A DNA stretch of 21,840 nt from a bacterium. GTDB lineage: Bacteria > T1Sed10-126. Each line of letters starts with the position of its first letter. Position 1 is the stretch's first letter. A program made the translations under genes and the position numbers. Location of the stretch: contig PWOD01000198.1 in NCBI GenBank assembly GCA_003557545.1, positions 1 through 21,840 on the forward strand, in the 5' to 3' direction. Shown here one piece after another: positions 1 to 7,630 of the stretch. The notes beneath the pieces were generated by a model, which worked only from the letters and a program-made list of their open reading frames with translations, had not been told where the DNA came from and ran no database searches.

Positions 1-528
1 AATCAACATATCAGGTTCGTCTAACAACAGTAATTTTGGTGATGAAATCAATCCCCCGGCAAGATTTACCAGATTAATGGTTCCCGGCGAAAGTTCGCCC
101 AGCGGAACTTTTCGTGCCGCCGGTTCAAGCTCAACATAGTCCAGCATCTCCTCAACCCGGGCGGTAGCCTCAGCCTTTTCAATCCGATACCAGGCAGCCA
201 GAAGTTGAAGATTACGGCGGGCCGAAATTCTTAAATCCAGTTGATCACGATCCGGACGAACCAGGGCAATTCTGGAGCGCAACTCCGGATCTAAACCGGG
301 TGCCCTGGAAAAAATCGTAATCTCTCCCGCATCCGGACGGTAGATTCCCGCCAGCAGATCAAGCAATACCGATTTCCCACCACCGGTTCCACCTGTCACC
401 AGGAGGATTTTCCCCGATGGATGTTCAAAAGTTAAATTATCAATCGCCTGGATCTGCAGGGGATTAAATAGATTTTCCCAGCTGGACCCGCAGTTAAACT
501 TTTTGCTCACACCCTGGACTGAAATCAT
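1..528 (-). CDS. ABC transporter ATP-binding protein, ABC-2 export type (3' end missing)
   Basis: Translating the minus strand from the ATG at 528 gives 176 codons without a stop, running off the left edge, so the C-terminus (H-loop region) is missing. It shows a Walker A at residues 46-53 (GGTGGGKS), a degenerate signature at 146-150 (LSPGT instead of LSGGQ) and a Walker B at 166-172 (LLLLDEP). The N-terminal segment with NPLQIQAIDNLTF resembles ATPases of ABC-2 exporters (drug, polysaccharide or antibiotic export); that subfamily call is inference. The protein would power export at the inner face of the cytoplasmic membrane together with a permease lying outside the window. AGGTGG about 8 nt upstream of the ATG supports the start. 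The usual Q-loop glutamine is not obvious; the segment reads LVRPDRDQLDLRIS. The gene is divergent from manB, so it has its own promoter in 529-885. The substrate is unknown. Confidence 0.85.
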   Translation of the reverse strand, partial: MISVQGVSKKFNCGSSWENLFNPLQIQAIDNLTFEHPSGKILLVTGGTGGGKSVLLDLLAGIYRPDAGEITIFSRAPGLDPELRSRIALVRPDRDQLDLRISARRNLQLLAAWYRIEKAEATARVEEMLDYVELEPAARKVPLGELSPGTINLVNLAGGLISSPKLLLLDEPDMLI

Positions 529-885
529 AATATCTACCACCTAACAGGATAATCAAAAACAGGATAAACCCACACCAATCAGCTGTAAAAGGGTGCAGAT
601 GAGATCCCTGTTTCAGTTAAGTTATTAAACGATTCTATTAGAGAACCTCTGGTCCATTCCAGCCCAGAGAACGAATCGCTACCTCGCATACGTGGGACGT
701 TACCGGGGATAATTAATCAACAACCAGCGAACATTGGTAGGTATTATCTGTATGCGATAGTCTTGTAACCCTTATAATTATCTTTTTTATTGGAAAAATG
801 TCAACTTTCACCCGCCTATCTGTTAAAATTACCCAAACCTGTTAAACTTAACTTCAGATTAATAGTTCCACTGGAGGTGGCCCTG
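529..885. other. Intergenic region between divergent ABC gene and manB, with inverted repeats
   Basis: No credible gene lies in these 357 bp. They must hold the promoters of both flanking genes. Visible elements are a 10-bp direct repeat (AACAGGATAA at 543-552 and 558-567), a hairpin with stem 647-652/664-669 (CTCTGG/CCAGAG), and a longer inverted repeat 679-691/750-760 (TCGCATAC/GTATGCGA plus CTA/TAG beyond a 2-nt bulge). A TATAAT lies at 773-778, but no good -35 box sits at the right distance. An open frame from a TTG at 790 continues into manB, but its first 32 codons do not look like the family and are taken as non-coding. Confidence 0.5.
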
Positions 886-2235
886 GTGGCTGGAATTTTC
901 AAAGCTTATGACATACGCGGGACCTACCCTGATCAGCTAAATGAACAGCTGGCAGAAAAGATTGGAATTGCTACAGGAAGGCTTTTTGAACAGGGAACTG
1001 TCGTGGTCGGCCATGATATGCGTGAGGTGGCCGAACCGATCTCCGAAGCATTAATCAAGGGATTACAAAAAGCCGGACAGGATGTGTTGGACATAGGGCT
1101 ATGCTCAACACCGATGAACTACAGTGCGATCGGTTTTTTCAAGGCCAGCGGAGGGGTTATGGTGACCGCTTCCCACAACCCCGCAGGCTATATTGGATTT
1201 AAATTTTCCCGGGAAGAAGCCCGGCCTGTCGCCTATGAAACAGGAATTAACGAGATCGAACAGGCAGTCAACAATAACGATTTACCCCTGGCTGAGCAGG
1301 CTGGGAATTATAAAAAAATTGAGTTTCTCAAACAATACCGTGACATCATATTGAACTTTGCCGAAACAATCAAACCGCTCTCCGTTGTTGTTGATACCGG
1401 AAACGGTATGGGTGGATTGACTGTTCCAGAAATCTTTTCGCGGCTTCCTATCAAGCTGGAAAAACTTTATTTTGAACTTGATGGTTCTTTTCCAAACCAT
1501 CTTCCCAATCCCCTGGAAACAAAAAACATGGTCGACCTTCAGTCCAAAGTTCGTAGTGGAAACTATGATCTCGGCATTGCTTTCGACGGAGATGCTGACC
1601 GGGCAGCCTTTGTTGATGAAAAAGGAGAGATCATACCCTCAGATCTACTGACCGCCCTACTGGTCAAACCACTCCTCGCCAATCAGAAAGAGGAATCGGT
1701 TGTCTATGATCTCCGATCCAGCCGGGTAGTTGCTGAAGAGATCGAGCGACAGGGAGGAATTCCTGTGCGCTACCGTGTCGGACATGCTTACATGAAGGCC
1801 AAGATGCGCGAGGTAAATGCTATCTTCGGTGGCGAGCTATCCGGCCACTATTATTTTCGCGACAACTACTACACCGACTCCGGTATGATCGCCACCCTGC
1901 AACTTCTCAACCACCTGTCAACCACTGAAAAACCTCTGTCAAAACTGGTTGATCCCCTCAGACGCTATGCTCAATCCGGTGAAATAAACTTCCAGGTTGA
2001 AGAAAAAGAGGCCGCCATGGAGGCGCTGGCCCAGCAGTTTAAAGAGGCCGAGATCGACCGGTTAGACGGAATCACAATTGCTTTTAAAGACTGGTGGTTT
2101 AATGTTCGACCCTCCAATACCGAACCTTTCCTGCGATTAAATTTAGAAGCGCCCAATCAGCAGCAGATGAAAGAAAAATTAAATCTGGTCGAGGGGGTTC
2201 TTGATAGCTATGTTTCTACCGAAAAATCTTCGTGA
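886..2235 (+). CDS. manB: Phosphomannomutase/phosphoglucomutase (alpha-D-phosphohexomutase)
   Basis: This enzyme interconverts hexose 6-phosphates and hexose 1-phosphates (mannose and/or glucose) in the cytoplasm, feeding GDP-mannose or UDP-glucose synthesis for LPS and exopolysaccharide. At 449 aa it has the family's usual length. It shows all four hallmark loops: the phosphoserine loop TASHNP at 94-99 (Ser96), the metal-binding DGDADR at 234-239, the sugar-specificity loop GGELSGH at 315-321, and the phosphate-binding RPSNTEP at 408-414. I chose the GTG at 886 because GGAGGT lies 7 nt upstream and the protein then begins MAGIFKAYDIRG, as family members do. A longer frame from the TTG at 790 adds 32 unrelated residues. 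serS overlaps its 3' end, so the two are probably cotranscribed. A phosphomannose isomerase-like gene at 4546-5586 could supply mannose 6-phosphate. Specificity for mannose over glucose is not decided by the sequence. Confidence 0.93.
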   Translation: MAGIFKAYDIRGTYPDQLNEQLAEKIGIATGRLFEQGTVVVGHDMREVAEPISEALIKGLQKAGQDVLDIGLCSTPMNYSAIGFFKASGGVMVTASHNPAGYIGFKFSREEARPVAYETGINEIEQAVNNNDLPLAEQAGNYKKIEFLKQYRDIILNFAETIKPLSVVVDTGNGMGGLTVPEIFSRLPIKLEKLYFELDGSFPNHLPNPLETKNMVDLQSKVRSGNYDLGIAFDGDADRAAFVDEKGEIIPSDLLTALLVKPLLANQKEESVVYDLRSSRVVAEEIERQGGIPVRYRVGHAYMKAKMREVNAIFGGELSGHYYFRDNYYTDSGMIATLQLLNHLSTTEKPLSKLVDPLRRYAQSGEINFQVEEKEAAMEALAQQFKEAEIDRLDGITIAFKDWWFNVRPSNTEPFLRLNLEAPNQQQMKEKLNLVEGVLDSYVSTEKSS

Positions 2236-3487
2236 AAATGTAGCAGAAATTAAAATCAGCCTGGAAAAACGGGGGGAAAGTAGCAGTTCGATTGATCAGG
2301 CGATAAAACTGGATGAAGAGCGGCGTGAGATTATCGCCGAAGTTGAGCAATTAGAACACCGAAGAAATACCGAATCAGTCCAGATCGGCGAACTGAAAGC
2401 AGCCGGTGAGGAAAGTAAGGCCGAAGGTTTAATCGAAGAGATGGCCCGGATCAAACAACAGATTCAGCAGTTAAACGACCAGCTGGGGGAACTGGACCGG
2501 CAGCTTGAAGATATTCTCTTGCGGATACCAAATATTCTTGACGAGTCAGTTCCGATCGGAGCTGATAATTCAGAAAACCGTCTGGAAAAGCAGGTTGGCG
2601 AACCTTTTAAAGCTGATTTTGACCCTCTCCCCCACTGGGAACTGGGAACAGCCCGGGGCTTACTGGACCTGGAACGGGCCCAAAAAATCTCCGGCAGCCG
2701 CTTTTCCGTGCTGCCCGGTAAGGGAGCCCGACTGGAACGAGCGCTGATCAACTTTATGCTTGATATCCAATCAGGAGAAAACGGTTACCAGGAGATCATG
2801 ACCCCTGTTCTGGTAAAACCGGAAGCTATGGAAGGAACCGGCCAGCTGCCAAAATTTGCAGCTGATATGTACCGGACAACAGATGATGGTCTCTATCTGA
2901 TCCCGACTGCTGAAGTTAGTCTGCTTAACCTCTACCGGGAGGAGATTCTCTCCCCGGATGTACTGCCACTGAAACTGACCGGATGGACCCCCTGTTTCCG
3001 CCGGGAAGCCGGCGCCCATGGTAAAGATACCCGGGGCATCATGCGGCAGCACCAGTTTAACAAGGTGGAGCTGGTAGCTATCTGCAGGCCCGAAGAGTCG
3101 GAAGAGCTGCACAACGACCTGCTGGGGGATGCCTGCTCAATTCTCAACCGGCTGGAACTACCCTACAGAATAGTTACACTCTGCAGCGGCGACACCGGTT
3201 TTTCCGCTGCCAAAACCTATGATATTGAAGTCTGGATCCCTTCCCAGAACCGTTATCGGGAAATCTCTTCCTGTAGTAACTGCACAGCTTTCCAGGCCCG
3301 AAGAGCTATGATACAGTATCGACCCGCACCGGGAGAAAAAGCCCGTTACTGTCATACTCTCAACGGAAGTGGCATAGCCGTCGGGCGCTGCTGGCTGGCT
3401 TTGATTGAAAACTACCAGGAAAAAACAGGCGAGATAACAGTTCCTGACGCTTTGCGCCCCTATCTGGATGGACTAAAAAAACTTTAA
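2210..3487 (+). CDS. serS: Serine--tRNA ligase (SerRS)
   Basis: This class II aminoacyl-tRNA synthetase charges tRNA-Ser (and tRNA-Sec where present) with serine in the cytoplasm. The product is 425 aa, typical of bacteria. Residues 20-105 form the long antiparallel coiled-coil arm that grips the tRNA. The catalytic core follows with the serine-binding TAEV at 233-236, motif 2 with FRREAG at 263-268, and motif 3 with NGSGIAVGR at 385-393. The ATG at 2210 gives the usual N-terminus (MFLPKNLREN) with a GAGGGGG 12 nt upstream. A TTG at 2201 in the same frame is only 3 nt from that site and less likely. The start lies inside the last 26 bp of manB, suggesting translational coupling. I found no T-box ahead of manB-serS. 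No clear terminator follows. Confidence 0.96.
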   Translation: MFLPKNLRENVAEIKISLEKRGESSSSIDQAIKLDEERREIIAEVEQLEHRRNTESVQIGELKAAGEESKAEGLIEEMARIKQQIQQLNDQLGELDRQLEDILLRIPNILDESVPIGADNSENRLEKQVGEPFKADFDPLPHWELGTARGLLDLERAQKISGSRFSVLPGKGARLERALINFMLDIQSGENGYQEIMTPVLVKPEAMEGTGQLPKFAADMYRTTDDGLYLIPTAEVSLLNLYREEILSPDVLPLKLTGWTPCFRREAGAHGKDTRGIMRQHQFNKVELVAICRPEESEELHNDLLGDACSILNRLELPYRIVTLCSGDTGFSAAKTYDIEVWIPSQNRYREISSCSNCTAFQARRAMIQYRPAPGEKARYCHTLNGSGIAVGRCWLALIENYQEKTGEITVPDALRPYLDGLKKL

Positions 3488-3653
3488 CCTGACTTACACC
3501 GTTTCCAACAGAACAATCATCCACTGGCAGTGGGAGAAGCTGCTGATGGTTTACACCAGAACCTTCCTATTATATTATGTGTAGGTTGGTGGTACATCCG
3601 ATAAAGAAAAACCTTGCAGGTAAATCACTGGATTATACAGGATCTGATATCCA

Positions 3654-4262
3654 ATGGCTGATGATCAAAAAACAACGGAGCTTTCAGAAAAAGAGAAACA
3701 ACAGCTGTTCGAAGAAGAAGCTCTGCCCCATCTGAACGCCCTTTACAACTATGCCCTCAGCATCAATAGTAGCAAACAGGACGCCGAGGATCTTGTCCAG
3801 GATACCTTTCTTCGGGCCTACCGTTTTTTTCACCAGTACACACCGGGGACCAACTGCAAAGCCTGGCTTTTCACTATCTTAAGAAACCTCTACAACACCC
3901 GGTACAAAAACTATAAGAAAAAACCGGGTAAGGTCCATTATGACGATTATGAAGAGATCTATGATTTCATCATTGAAAGTGATTTAGACTCATCCATTGA
4001 AGATCCAGAGCAGGAGTTTTTTCACAGCATTCTCCCGGAAGAGATAATTGATGCAATAAATGAGCTGCCCGAGGAGTTCCGCTCAGTCCTGCTACTGGCT
4101 GATATCGAAGATTTTTCTTACAAAGAAATAGCTGAGATCATGGACTGTCCAATCGGTACCGTTATGTCCCGTTTACATCGAGCTCGGAATATTTTGAAGA
4201 AAAAATTAGTTGATTATGCTGAGGAGAAGGGTGTTATTACCGCAGAGAGCAGGCAAAAATAA
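3654..4262 (+). CDS. ECF-type RNA polymerase sigma factor, SigR/RpoE-like
   Basis: This is a group 4 sigma factor of 202 aa that would direct RNA polymerase to a stress regulon. Region 2 spans about residues 23-88, with DAEDLVQDTFLRAY at 43-56 and the aromatic-rich FFHQYTPGTNCKAWLF. Region 4 spans about 130-186, with a helix-turn-helix around FSYKEIAEIM and GTVMSRLHRAR (154-178). An acidic linker of about 40 residues joins them, and no region 3 is present. The pattern YTPGTNCKAWLF and the partner downstream point to the SigR-like branch controlled by zinc anti-sigma factors; that placement is inference. CAGGAT lies about 10 nt upstream of the ATG. The anti-sigma gene follows closely, as expected for a sigma/anti-sigma pair made together, and such pairs are often autoregulated. 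No ECF promoter could be assigned with confidence in the 166-bp upstream gap. Confidence 0.92.
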   Translation: MADDQKTTELSEKEKQQLFEEEALPHLNALYNYALSINSSKQDAEDLVQDTFLRAYRFFHQYTPGTNCKAWLFTILRNLYNTRYKNYKKKPGKVHYDDYEEIYDFIIESDLDSSIEDPEQEFFHSILPEEIIDAINELPEEFRSVLLLADIEDFSYKEIAEIMDCPIGTVMSRLHRARNILKKKLVDYAEEKGVITAESRQK

Positions 4263-4290
4263 TTAACCATCAAGAATGGAGCAGCAGCCG

Positions 4291-4515
4291 ATGAACTGTC
4301 AAGAAATACCGAAATATATTCAGCTGTATATAGACGGGGAACTACAGGAAACTGAAAAACAGCAGCTGGCCGAGCATATTGAGTGCTGCCCTCGATGTCA
4401 CCGGCTGGTTCGGATTGAACGGCAGTTTAAAATGATCATAATTCAGAAAACCAGGACAATACGTGTTCAAGCCCCGGCCCGTCTAAAACGGCGGATTCGC
4501 ACGGTTATCTTTTAA
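4291..4515 (+). CDS. Zinc-binding anti-sigma factor (ZAS/zf-HC2 type, RsrA-like)
   Basis: This small soluble anti-sigma factor (74 aa) probably binds and holds inactive the sigma factor encoded just upstream. It has the ZAS signature: Cys3, then His29-x3-Cys33-x2-Cys36, with a further Cys32 inside the motif. No membrane segment is visible, so it should act in the cytoplasm. In the RsrA family, oxidation of the zinc-ligand cysteines releases the sigma factor; a redox role here is inference. The C-terminal stretch ending QAPARLKRRIRTVIF resembles the tail of RsrA-like proteins. I prefer the ATG at 4291, which has GGAG 9 nt upstream and gives the standard start MNCQEI. An ATG at 4276 would add five residues (MEQQP) with little ribosome-binding sequence. 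It ends 30 bp from the convergent isomerase gene. Confidence 0.85.
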   Translation: MNCQEIPKYIQLYIDGELQETEKQQLAEHIECCPRCHRLVRIERQFKMIIIQKTRTIRVQAPARLKRRIRTVIF

Positions 4516-4545
4516 TTCCTGCACCTTCGACTGGGCGGTCGTCGG

Positions 4546-5586
4546 TTAAAGACGTTCTTTCAACCGCTCAATCGCTGTTATTTCAGACGGGTCCTCTCCC
4601 CTCAACAAAGCAGCATAATAACTAACATAGTCAGTATATAGCATCAAGCTCATAAACCGGGCAAATCGACTTTCCCCCCGGCCGGTCAGCTGATCAATCC
4701 CCTCAACCAGTTCTCCCAGCAGTTCCGCAGTAATATCAAACCGTTTCTGTATCCGTGGATGTTCCGAACGATCCCGTAAAAAAATCGCCCGGTATTTTTC
4801 CTGACTGGTGGCAAGCTGTCTCCAGCCCATTATCTCATTATGATTAAGTTCAGGCAGCTGATTGGCAAAAGCCATCATCTTGGCATTTTCATTGAACTGA
4901 TTTTTAAGACGCAGCGCCAGCGGGGCGGTCAAAGGTTGGCTCCCATAGATTATATTTATCCCATCATAAAGCCGACCGGCCAGACTCAAGGCAGGATTTT
5001 CTTCCACCGACGGATCAAGTTCTTCAACCAGTTGAGATAGTTCATCAACCGTTTCTACAACCGCATCCGAAGATGGTGCTGTCGCCAGCTCCACCCGGTC
5101 CAACCAGAAAACAAGGGGGAGAAATAGATAGGGAGCCGAAGCCCGGGGAGGTTGTCCACCAGGAATAGTAAGCAGCTGGCCAGAGGGATCCGCCTTAATC
5201 CGGGCGGCCAGCTCACCACCACTGGTAATAGCAAGACAGCTGGCCCCAACCTGCTGAGCAGCTTCATACAATGAGAGTGTCTCTTCGGTATTGCCGGAGT
5301 AACTGACCAGAATTACCAGGGCCCGGGAATCAACTTCAGCCGGGAGTTGATAATCTCTAATAGTCCTAATAGGGACAGTCAGTTTGTCGTAAAGAAACTG
5401 GGAAAGCAGATCTCCGGTAATCCCCGATCCGCCCATCCCACCCAGATATATCCTATTAACCGGAGGCCTTTCAATCTGCGCCTGACGCCCCAGTTCAACT
5501 GCCGATTCAACCTGGCCGGGAAAATTCCGCAGCCAGTAAAGAAAATCTTCCGTATCATATCTTTTTACCCGCTGTTCAATCTGCAT
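4546..5586 (-). CDS. Bifunctional phosphoglucose/phosphomannose isomerase (SIS family)
   Basis: This cytoplasmic sugar isomerase of 346 aa converts glucose 6-phosphate and/or mannose 6-phosphate to fructose 6-phosphate. Two SIS domains are visible. The first has GGMGGSGITGD at 49-59 and the phosphate-binding SYSGNTEET at 95-103. The second carries ENAK (Glu233) and LNHNEIMGW with His249, the acid/base residues known in the archaeal and bacterial PGI/PMI family. The start at 5586 lies 6 nt after the ptsI stop, with GGAGG 11 nt upstream, so it is the last gene of the leftward PTS operon. Together with manB it could make mannose 1-phosphate from fructose 6-phosphate. Whether it uses both substrates cannot be told from sequence. 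Confidence 0.88.
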   Translation of the reverse strand: MQIEQRVKRYDTEDFLYWLRNFPGQVESAVELGRQAQIERPPVNRIYLGGMGGSGITGDLLSQFLYDKLTVPIRTIRDYQLPAEVDSRALVILVSYSGNTEETLSLYEAAQQVGASCLAITSGGELAARIKADPSGQLLTIPGGQPPRASAPYLFLPLVFWLDRVELATAPSSDAVVETVDELSQLVEELDPSVEENPALSLAGRLYDGINIIYGSQPLTAPLALRLKNQFNENAKMMAFANQLPELNHNEIMGWRQLATSQEKYRAIFLRDRSEHPRIQKRFDITAELLGELVEGIDQLTGRGESRFARFMSLMLYTDYVSYYAALLRGEDPSEITAIERLKERL

Positions 5587-5592
5587 AACCGA

Positions 5593-7359
5593 TCATTCCT
5601 CCTGTTCGTAATAGTCAAACTCCCGACCTTCAAGGGGGATCGATTTTTCACGTAATATTTCCTGTACATAGGGCCCCAGTTCCTCCCGTATCCACTGTTT
5701 GTTCTGACGACGACAGGTGATATTAAGGGCTGTTCGGGCAAGCTCCCGAGCTTTTTCCAGGGGGCAGCGACTGGCTACTAACTTTACCTCGGGTATTCTC
5801 ATCGGTGCCATGCTCAACTCATCCAGACCCATTCCAACAAAAACCGGTGTGAACAGTGGATTAGCACCAATTTCTCCACATAAAGCAGTGCTCACCCGAT
5901 TATTTTTAGCTTTTTCTATCACCATCTCCATAAACCCGAACAGTGATGGATCCGGGAAATTAACCGAATCAGCCACTGGAGAGCCAAACCGGTCTGCACC
6001 GAGCAGATAGTTCATCAGATCGTTAGTGCCAAAACTTATATAATCAACTTCCGGCAGAATATCATCCAGTGCAAAATAGACAGAAGGTATTTCAACCATT
6101 ATCCCCAGGGGCGGGATTTCCCAGGATTTTTCCCGGGCAAACTGCTGCAACAGTTGCTTGACCTGTTCTATCTCCTCCAGTGTTCCGACCAGCGGCAACA
6201 TAATCGAGATATTTCTGTTTTCCTGGTAAGCCCGACACATAGCACGCAGCTGAGCACGCAGCAGGTCATGGTTAAACAGTTCCCGATAAATTCCACGTCC
6301 TTCTACCTCATCGGGCTCTTTGAAGGTCTCTTTATCTCCACCAAAATCAAAGGTCCTGAGGTTGGCCGGCTCGGGGGCGACAAACCGGGCCAGACGGTGA
6401 TATATTTCGGCCTGTATCGCTTCATCAGGCATATCTGTACTATGGCCGAGAAAAAGAAACTCGGTCCGAACAAGTCCGGCTCCACGACCACCATATTTTT
6501 CCAGCAGCGGGATTTCTTCCATCAACCCCAGGTTACCCCTTATTTGAAGGGGCAGATTATCGGGATCGATTTTATTGGTTTCCTGGCAGATACTGGTAGT
6601 AAACTGCCGAAAACTTTTCTGAGCTTCCCGATGGGTAGCAAGCTGCTGCTCATCAGGATTCAGATAAACCCGGTTACGATTAGCACTAACAATAGTTGGA
6701 CAACCCACCTTTATATCCCTGTAAAAATTTTCAGAGGTTAAACCGACTGTCGGTATCTCCAGTGATTGTGCGACAACAGCTATATGGGAACTCCGATTGG
6801 TATTTTCCACCACCAGACCTTCAATCTCATAATCATCAAGAAAAACCGCCACACTGGGAGCAATCCTCCGGGCAATTAAAACTCCTCCATGGGGCAGCCG
6901 GGGTCGGGATATAGGAGCTTCCAAATGTCCCAGTAGACGCATGCCGGCGTCAAGAAAATCTATGGCCCGGGTCGACTGAGGTTTTCCGCTGGTTTTCTCG
7001 ACGAACTGCTCCTCCAGCTGTTTCATCGTCTTCATTACCGCTGACTCGGCACATAACTGATCCTCGGTAATTAACAGGACCACACGACCGGTAAACCCCG
7101 GATCCTCCAGCAAAGACTCCTGCAGCGTAAACAGTTGACCAAGGTCATCAAACAGCGTATTAGTAACATGGTCCCGAAGCTTCCGGGTGGAGTTTTTAGT
7201 GTTTTCAAGAGCCTGGTTAAACCGCTCAAGCTCCTTTTCCACTGAATCATGATAGATATGTACCTCTTTGAACTGATAGTTCAAATCAGGCATTATTGAG
7301 GCGGGGCCTATTCCAATCCCTGTGGAAAGTCCTCGCCCCTCATAAATTTTAGATTCCAT
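5593..7359 (-). CDS. ptsI: PTS phosphoenolpyruvate-protein phosphotransferase (Enzyme I)
   Basis: Enzyme I takes phosphate from PEP and passes it to HPr in the cytoplasm. The product is 588 aa, close to the usual 570-580. Residues 1-145 form the HPr-binding and swivel part. The phosphohistidine is His192 in NRSSHIAVVAQSLEIP, where the usual GGxTSH is altered but the His is kept. The PEP-binding barrel shows GLVRTEFLFL (295-304), RTFDFGGDKE (335-344), FGTNDLMNYLLGADR (443-457) and the catalytic Cys494 in ALCGEIGANP. No GAF domain is present, so it is PtsI-like rather than PtsP. The ATG at 7359 has AAGGAG 7 nt upstream and starts at the conserved MESKIYEGRG; a longer open frame to 7449 lies inside the HPr gene. 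It overlaps the HPr gene by 11 bp. With no sugar permease here, a regulatory PTS is plausible. Confidence 0.95.
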   Translation of the reverse strand: MESKIYEGRGLSTGIGIGPASIMPDLNYQFKEVHIYHDSVEKELERFNQALENTKNSTRKLRDHVTNTLFDDLGQLFTLQESLLEDPGFTGRVVLLITEDQLCAESAVMKTMKQLEEQFVEKTSGKPQSTRAIDFLDAGMRLLGHLEAPISRPRLPHGGVLIARRIAPSVAVFLDDYEIEGLVVENTNRSSHIAVVAQSLEIPTVGLTSENFYRDIKVGCPTIVSANRNRVYLNPDEQQLATHREAQKSFRQFTTSICQETNKIDPDNLPLQIRGNLGLMEEIPLLEKYGGRGAGLVRTEFLFLGHSTDMPDEAIQAEIYHRLARFVAPEPANLRTFDFGGDKETFKEPDEVEGRGIYRELFNHDLLRAQLRAMCRAYQENRNISIMLPLVGTLEEIEQVKQLLQQFAREKSWEIPPLGIMVEIPSVYFALDDILPEVDYISFGTNDLMNYLLGADRFGSPVADSVNFPDPSLFGFMEMVIEKAKNNRVSTALCGEIGANPLFTPVFVGMGLDELSMAPMRIPEVKLVASRCPLEKARELARTALNITCRRQNKQWIREELGPYVQEILREKSIPLEGREFDYYEQEE

Positions 7360-7630
7360 CCACCGGCTCCTTGTTAAAATTGTTATTAAACAGTTCCTCA
7401 AGAGCAGCAACTGCCTGCTGCTCATCCGACCCATCAGCCCGAACCACAACTGTTGATCCGGGAGCGGCCGCCAGCATCATCAGCTCCAATATACTTGCAG
7501 CGTCAGCTTCAGCATTTTCATTAATAAGCTTAATTTCCGCCTGATGTTTATTGACCTCCTGCACAATTGCCTGGGCCGAGCGGGCATGCAGGCCGGAGGC
7601 AGAAGAGACAATAAGCTTTTTTTCAATCAT
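7349..7630 (-). CDS. ptsH: Phosphocarrier protein HPr
   Basis: HPr is the small phosphate carrier between Enzyme I and the EIIA proteins. The product is 93 aa starting MIEKKLIVSSASGLHARSAQ. His15, the site phosphorylated by Enzyme I, is present. Ser46, the site used by HPr kinase in Firmicutes, is also present (AASILELMML). Two positions depart from the norm: the HARPA loop reads HARSA (Ser at 18), and the residue before Ser46 is Ala instead of the usual Lys. Because His15 is kept it is an HPr rather than a Crh, although its place after rapZ-yvcK is where crh sits in Bacillus. The start ATG overlaps the yvcK stop by 8 bp with a weak ribosome-binding site, which suggests coupling. A frame extending to 7807 lies inside yvcK and is not used. 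Confidence 0.92.
   Translation of the reverse strand: MIEKKLIVSSASGLHARSAQAIVQEVNKHQAEIKLINENAEADAASILELMMLAAAPGSTVVVRADGSDEQQAVAALEELFNNNFNKEPVDGI

Noticed and set aside
690-715. T-box-like sequence (GTGGGACGTTACCGGGG) ahead of manB-serS
   Set aside because: It does not match the conserved T-box antiterminator, no specifier stem was found, and no terminator precedes the gene.
790-885. Longer manB from a TTG at 790
   Set aside because: The extra 32 residues are unlike the family and the TTG lacks a ribosome-binding site, while the GTG at 886 has GGAGGT 7 nt upstream.
2771-3112. Open frames antisense to serS
   Set aside because: They overlap conserved catalytic motifs of SerRS on the other strand and show no domain of their own.
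6154-6741. A 195-codon open frame on the plus strand inside ptsI
   Set aside because: It lies antisense to a fully conserved Enzyme I gene, has no recognisable domain and no supporting ribosome-binding site; it is a shadow frame.
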